Shown here in pieces: positions 6,786 to 10,132 of a DNA stretch of 10,132 nt. Position 1 is the first letter of the stretch. Every line of letters begins with the position of its first letter. Under the pieces are notes generated by a model, which was not told where the DNA came from, searched no databases, and saw nothing but the letters and a program-made list of their open reading frames with translations. Source of the stretch: Endomicrobiia bacterium (lineage in GTDB: Bacteria; Elusimicrobiota; Endomicrobiia; Endomicrobiales; Endomicrobiaceae). Both the position numbers and the translations under genes were made by a program. Where the stretch lies: positions 1 to 10,132 of the forward strand of contig WQUP01000188.1 of NCBI GenBank assembly GCA_009782015.1. Direction: 5' to 3'.

Positions 6786-7361
6786 TTAATTTGCCGTGCA
6801 AAAGCTGTTTACATGATCGACAATAAAATCAATTACCTCTTTGCCGTCAATAGTGCCCGGCACAATAGTAAACCTCATGGTATTGCCTTGAGGAACAGGA
6901 TCAAGCAGCGGCTCTTCTACTAATTCTCCCGGATTGCCGTTGGATATATTGGCCGGATACTGGGTTTTCAAAGTGTTCTTTATCACATTTGGATTTATAA
7001 GAGTAAGAGTACTGCCGTTTATACTGTATCCGTAAATAACCTCAACATCGACGTATTGCGATGAGTCTTTGTAAATGCCGCTTCCCTCAATAGTAAGTTT
7101 TACTTTATCCGTTCCTTCCGGAGTAAATACATAATCTATCTGCTGATACGGGAAAAAAGCTGCAAGCAGTTTTGGGTTGGATAAAGTCAGCGTCCGCGGA
7201 AAAATCTTATCAAAAAGAGCTTGGTCAGCCGGAGTCAGCCCGCTTTCTGTCTGGGTTTGAGATTGTTCTCCGGTGCCGATTATTTTTTTCGAGTCGCTGC
7301 TGCCGCAACTCATAATAACGGCACAAACTAATACGAAAACAGCTAAAAACAGTTTTTTCAT
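6786..7361 (-). CDS. Predicted lipoprotein of unknown function, 191 residues
   Basis: The protein begins MKKLFLAVFVLVCAVIMSCG, a positively charged, hydrophobic signal ending in IMSC. This fits a lipobox with Cys19 as the lipidated residue, although Met at -2 is less common. A hydrophilic Ser/Thr/Gln-rich tether follows (about 20-41), then a compact domain rich in predicted beta strands (KVKLTIEG, YVDVEVIYGYSING, MRFTIVPG) ending in a helix with VDHVNSF. I recognise no family. An ATG 51 bases upstream (7412) is in frame, but the start at 7361 is chosen because it directly follows AAAGGAG at five bases and opens the signal peptide. The giant gene follows 118 bases downstream on the same strand, suggesting possible cotranscription and a shared envelope location. 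Confidence 0.85.
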   Translation of the reverse strand: MKKLFLAVFVLVCAVIMSCGSSDSKKIIGTGEQSQTQTESGLTPADQALFDKIFPRTLTLSNPKLLAAFFPYQQIDYVFTPEGTDKVKLTIEGSGIYKDSSQYVDVEVIYGYSINGSTLTLINPNVIKNTLKTQYPANISNGNPGELVEEPLLDPVPQGNTMRFTIVPGTIDGKEVIDFIVDHVNSFCTAN

Positions 7362-7366
7362 AACAT

Positions 7367-7373
7367 CTCCTTT
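7367..7373 (-). promoter_or_regulatory. Ribosome binding site of the lipoprotein gene
   Basis: AAAGGAG lies five bases before ATG 7361. It settles the start over the in-frame ATG at 7412. Confidence 0.85.
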
Positions 7374-7424
7374 TTTTAACGACAGATGAATGGATGCAAA
7401 GATGCGGGGCAACGGCTACGACAA

Positions 7425-7534
7425 AAGACCATACCCCGTCGCTTTCAGCCGGACATCCGGTGCGCTCACATCTCGCGCCCGCTCGTAGCACGTGCTCGTT
7501 ATTCCTCGCACACTCGCCCCTTTAACTAAAGGGG
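7425..7534 (-). repeat. Probable palindrome-rich intergenic repeat upstream of the lipoprotein gene
   Basis: On the minus strand it opens with a perfect hairpin CCCCTTT-AGTT-AAAGGGG (7534-7517) and closes with GACGGGGTATGGTC. Between are a 10-base perfect palindrome AGCACGTGCT (7487-7496) and an inverted repeat CCGGA/TCCGG (7449-7460). An opening of CCCCTTTAGTTAAAGGGG and a closing of GGGGTATGGTC-like sequence are typical of dispersed bacterial repeats. Copy number cannot be judged here, and the outer limits are approximate. It lies inside the untranslated leader or promoter region of the lipoprotein gene. Confidence 0.45.
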
Positions 7535-7541
7535 AATTTAT

Positions 7542-7558
7542 AACGGCTTTTTGCCGTT
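7542..7558. other. Small hairpin AACGGC-TTTTT-GCCGTT
   Basis: Perfect six-base stem with a five-T loop, next to the CCCCTTT/AAAGGGG hairpin. No T tract follows on either strand, so a terminator role is not supported. The same ACGGC/GCCGT stem sequence occurs in the hairpin at 6755-6770. Confidence 0.4.
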
Positions 7559-7600
7559 GATTTATAATTTATTTCTGTTTCTCTAAAAATCCTTAAAGTC

Positions 7601-7822
7601 TGTCATACCGGAAAGTCTCTGTCCGGTATCTGCAGTTGACAAAAGAATGTCACCCTGAGCGAAGTCGAATGGGCAGGCAGTTAATCCGCTCTTTTGTCAT
7701 TGCGAGACGAGTAATTAGCAAGACGTTATTCCTCAGCAGCCTGTCCCGTAAGGTCGTAGTACGGGGCCGCGGCAATCCAAGCTTTAAGGCAGATCCCGGA
7801 CTACTGCCTTCCGGGATGACAA
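7601..7822. repeat. Mosaic of TGTCA-bounded palindromic repeats
   Basis: At least four repeat fragments are packed together: hairpin ATACCGGA/TCCGGTAT (7605-7612 with 7622-7629); a half-element TGTCACCCTGAGCGAAGTCG (from 7649); TGTCATTGCGAG...GCGGCAATCC (about 7695-7777); and hairpin ATCCCGGA/TCCGGGAT (7793-7800 with 7810-7817). The block begins TGTCAT and ends ATGACA. The motifs are those of the 75-bp element at 5288-5362, so the cluster looks like nested insertions and decay of one small non-autonomous family. No transposase is present. The plus-strand frame 7636-7836 is repeat-encoded peptide, not a gene. Confidence 0.7.
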
Positions 7823-7856
7823 GCATGGGTTATTAGAGACACCCTATTGCCGCTGC

Positions 7857-7889
7857 CAAACTTCCAAACCTCTAAACTTCCAATCTTCC
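7857..7889. repeat. Short degenerate tandem repeat, period about 8
   Basis: Plus-strand units CCAACTT, CCAAACCT, CTAAACTT, CCAATCTT and a partial CC, consensus CCAAACTT. It starts eight bases beyond the stop codon of the right-hand gene. Similar CTTCCA motifs appear on the minus strand at the right edge (10103-10127). Confidence 0.45.
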
Positions 7890-7896
7890 GCCGTTT

Positions 7897-10131
7897 TTAC
7901 GCTGCCACCAACGTCGCGCGCGCTCCGGCTACCATCTCGGCGAGATTGTCGCCGACTTTATCCACGGCGGTCTTCGGCACACGATCTGCGTAAAGCGCAA
8001 GCAAAGTAATTAGTTCCGACAGCGCGATAGGCTTTGAGTCAACCGAAAGCGCGCCGGAATCAATGAGCGAATCGAGAATATTTATGGCTTCCTGCATATT
8101 GGCAAAAGCGTCTTTTGCGAAAGGTCCATCTTTTGCGTCGGATATGCGTTTAAGCGCCAGCTGTAATTGCATGTTAGCCTCTTGTTTCAACACATTGACC
8201 GCGTTATCTTCGCCTTCCCGATTAAGCGGCTCCGAGCTCACTTTCAAGAGTTTCGCGTTTACCATAGCTTTTGCCAGCAGCGCTTTGTTTTCAGCAACCA
8301 CAAAGTTAAGGTCGCTGCCGGAAACTTTTGCGTACGCGGCGAGCTCCGTATTTTCAAGCGCGCCCAGCAGATAACCCTCTATATTTTTGAGCACACAATC
8401 TTTTTTGTATGAATCCGCGGCGGCTTCATAGCTGGCTGCCAGCGTTTTTATTAGATCCGAATCCGGCAAAACGCTCTTGGCCTCTTCTACGGCCGCAGAC
8501 AGATTCGTTCCGCCGCGCAAATCAGCTAAGACATTATATGCCGCCGCCTGATTGGCCGCTTCAACCGTCGCATTTCTTTTTAAGGCAAGCTCTTTTCCCG
8601 AATCAAATCTTCCCTTGGGAGTGCGCAGCATTGCGGCTTTTTTGGCTAACGGTATCATGCGCATAAGTTCTATCACGGAAAAAGGCCTGTCCTTGATTTT
8701 TTCAAGCGACTGCACGACGTCCCACGGTATTCCTATCATCGCAACATTCGGATTATTTATTATTTTCTCAACTATACCGTTGATGTTTGACTCCGCGGCG
8801 GCATAATCCGTGGACTGCGTGTCTATTGTTCTTCCGTAGTCAAGCTCAACCCACGAGTTTTCCGGCAATGCGCTTAAGTTTAGCGCGTTTCCGCTGCCGT
8901 CAACGGCTAAAGTTATGCGCCGTATGTCTGCCTTTTTGTAAATGTTTTCGTCAACAAAAGAAGGACTTAAAACTCCAAACAGCGCTCCGGAGCGGTGCGC
9001 GTTTAAGGCGTTTCTGACCGCGTCAAACTTTTGCGCCGCTTCCATTGCGTCGCTTGCGGACATGCCGGACAAGTTAAGTTTAATCCCGTCTAAAAGCATT
9101 TTACTTCCCGCTCTTGCTCCTGAAAGTTTGTCAAGCTGCCCCGACAAACCGTACGCCCACTCATTAAACAGCCCCAGCTTATTCTCGCCAAACGAATATT
9201 CTACGGCAACCTTAAGTCCGGCGGCGTGCATATTCTTAAGAAAATTTCTGAACGCGGCTTCGTCCGGCAGCGCGTTGTCCGCGCCAAGCTTTACAACTAC
9301 GACAGAGACGGAATGCTCCTTAAAATCATTTATGGCCGACGGAGTGCTGAATTGCTCAAGCCTTACGCCCGGCTTAGAAATATCTATTGTGGTAGGAAGT
9401 ATGGGGCTGTTGTTCATATCGGAAGCTTTTTTTCTGTTTTTAAACATCTCGCCCGCAGTTTTGAGCATACCGCCGATATTTCCGGCTTCAAACACATCGA
9501 TATCGGAGCCTTGCGCCAAGATGTCGTCGTTTGCGCTCTTTACCGCGTCAGCCGTTTTCAAAAGAACGGAGTCGGGATACATATTTTGCAGAGTTTCATC
9601 CTTGCCCGATACCTGAACGTCTATTATTGACGGTATTGCTTTTTCCTGCCTTTTTTCTATTTGTTCATCGACATACTCAAGAGTTTTTACGGCAAAATCG
9701 TTCATATCCGTTTGCCGATCAAAGAAAAATATATTTACCGCTGCGCTGTTTTTCGCAGACGGCTGCGAATATTTGAATATGTCGGCAGATTTTTGTCCGA
9801 AAGTAACGCTGTCCAAAGGCTCAACGACAATTCCTTCAGGCATTCTCTCATTGCCCTGCGGCATGGGCATTATAAGATTTACTTTCACGCCTTTTTTTGC
9901 AATCTCTCTTGCTCTGCCGATAAAATCCGGACTGTACTTATCCGAAACCAAATAGTAAGGCATATCGCCAAAAGGCATATCGGAAAAAAGCAGCTTGCCA
10001 AGAGCGCGCCTCAAGACATTTCCGTACGAAGTCAATATCGCGGCGACTTTTTCAAACAGCATTTGCTGTCCGGCATCCCGCGCAGGCGCGGCGGCGGCAG
10101 CTTGCAGCTTGGAAGTTGACTCTGGAAGCGC
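7897..10131 (-). CDS. C-terminal 744 codons of a long protein of unknown function, 5' end beyond window
   Basis: The frame is open to the right edge and ends at TAA 7899-7897. An ATG at 10062 would give 721 residues, but no ribosome binding site precedes it, and the frame continues upstream through SKLQAAAAAPARDAGQQ, which reads as an alanine-rich linker. The start is therefore placed outside the window. I recognise no family. Counting from the first complete codon, an alpha/beta stretch (about 24-120) is followed by a charged helix, then about 240-500 with regularly spaced short hydrophobic strands (VSVVVVKLG, GLKVAVEYSF, LLDGIKLNL, ITLAVDG, SWVELDYG, NVAMIGIPWD), a pattern suggesting a TIM-barrel-like or other alpha/beta fold. 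The rest is helical, with many alanines and leucines. No membrane segment is visible. It lies upstream of the lipoprotein and giant genes on the same strand but is separated from them by the repeat region. Confidence 0.85.
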   Translation of the reverse strand, partial: ALPESTSKLQAAAAAPARDAGQQMLFEKVAAILTSYGNVLRRALGKLLFSDMPFGDMPYYLVSDKYSPDFIGRAREIAKKGVKVNLIMPMPQGNERMPEGIVVEPLDSVTFGQKSADIFKYSQPSAKNSAAVNIFFFDRQTDMNDFAVKTLEYVDEQIEKRQEKAIPSIIDVQVSGKDETLQNMYPDSVLLKTADAVKSANDDILAQGSDIDVFEAGNIGGMLKTAGEMFKNRKKASDMNNSPILPTTIDISKPGVRLEQFSTPSAINDFKEHSVSVVVVKLGADNALPDEAAFRNFLKNMHAAGLKVAVEYSFGENKLGLFNEWAYGLSGQLDKLSGARAGSKMLLDGIKLNLSGMSASDAMEAAQKFDAVRNALNAHRSGALFGVLSPSFVDENIYKKADIRRITLAVDGSGNALNLSALPENSWVELDYGRTIDTQSTDYAAAESNINGIVEKIINNPNVAMIGIPWDVVQSLEKIKDRPFSVIELMRMIPLAKKAAMLRTPKGRFDSGKELALKRNATVEAANQAAAYNVLADLRGGTNLSAAVEEAKSVLPDSDLIKTLAASYEAAADSYKKDCVLKNIEGYLLGALENTELAAYAKVSGSDLNFVVAENKALLAKAMVNAKLLKVSSEPLNREGEDNAVNVLKQEANMQLQLALKRISDAKDGPFAKDAFANMQEAINILDSLIDSGALSVDSKPIALSELITLLALYADRVPKTAVDKVGDNLAEMVAGARATLVAA

Positions 10132-10132
10132 A

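Larger units (their letters stand above)
7374..7896. other. Intergenic region without a convincing gene
   Basis: The space between the right-hand gene and the lipoprotein ribosome binding site is taken up mostly by the repeats listed separately. The stretch 7559-7600 is A+T-rich and could hold the lipoprotein promoter, but I find no pair of boxes close enough to consensus to mark. No tRNA or riboswitch-like fold was recognised. Confidence 0.6.

Noticed and set aside
7362..7412. In-frame upstream ATG at 7412 for the lipoprotein
   Set aside because: It would put 17 mostly polar residues before the signal peptide and translate through the AAAGGAG ribosome binding site of the better start at 7361.
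7225..7491. Minus-strand frame of 88 codons overlapping the lipoprotein start
   Set aside because: A different frame across the repeat region and the signal peptide; the composition is Arg/Cys-rich and not protein-like.
7636..7641. TTGACA as a plus-strand -35 box
   Set aside because: No -10-like sequence lies 16-18 bases on, and the hexamer is part of a repeat end with no plus-strand gene downstream.
7601..7822. CRISPR array
   Set aside because: The repeats are palindromes of different sequence at irregular spacing, without constant-length spacers or cas genes.
7636..7836. Plus-strand frame of 66 codons
   Set aside because: The peptide (CHPERSR, GNPSFKADPG, LPSGMT stretches) is the typical translation of palindromic repeats; it lies wholly inside the repeat mosaic.
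8942..9616. Plus-strand frame of 224 codons, and neighbours at 9226-9630 and 9661-10119
   Set aside because: Antisense of the right-hand gene, which has coherent protein composition. The plus-strand products overlap each other in different frames and lack plausible starts.
9900..10062. ATG 10062 as the true start of the right-hand gene
   Set aside because: No purine-rich binding site precedes it and the frame remains open upstream to the edge.

Overview
The window comes from a bacterium of moderate G+C content. Every convincing gene is on the minus strand. Two very long reading frames run off the two edges, with a small lipoprotein gene between them. Oversized fusion proteins, short palindromic mobile repeats both between and inside genes, and a signal-peptide-bearing TIKI/ChaN-like domain together recall Omnitrophota or Elusimicrobiota. 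That assignment is inferred from gene style only; no rRNA or ribosomal-protein marker is present.

Left two thirds (1-6667, minus): one uninterrupted reading frame starts at 6667 and is still open at base 1, giving at least 2222 residues. In protein order it holds a signal peptide; a domain resembling the TIKI/TraB/ChaN superfamily (about residues 68-488); a CPBP (CAAX-protease-like) intramembrane protease core (about 658-776); some 800 residues I cannot assign; a phosphohistidine swivelling domain (about 1568-1712, SHAA histidine 1638); a PEP-synthase-type ATP-grasp domain (about 1755-2075); and a second, nearly identical CPBP core (from about 2104, cut by the window edge). The swivel-then-ATP-grasp order is that of glucan water dikinases, the reverse of the start of PEP synthase or pyruvate phosphate dikinase. 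Two short palindromic repeats sit inside the TIKI-like domain without breaking the frame: 75 bases (25 codons) at 5288-5362 and 48 bases (16 codons) at 6479-6526.

Middle (6668-7896): a 191-residue predicted lipoprotein (6786-7361, minus) with a strong ribosome binding site is followed 118 bases later by the giant gene, so the two may share a transcript. The 535 bases upstream of the lipoprotein carry no convincing gene. They hold a mosaic of palindromic repeats, some of the same family as the 75-base element inside the giant gene.

Right (7897-10132, minus): the last 744 codons of another long gene. The frame stays open to the right edge, and the first internal ATG (10062) lacks a ribosome binding site, so the true start is outside the window. 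I recognise no family; the middle alternates strands and helices like a TIM-barrel or similar alpha/beta fold, and the C-terminus is helical.

A joint role is not demonstrated. The giant protein looks like an envelope-associated machine combining a possible metal-dependent hydrolase, two intramembrane proteases and an ATP-dependent phosphotransfer module. This combination is the most unusual content of the window.
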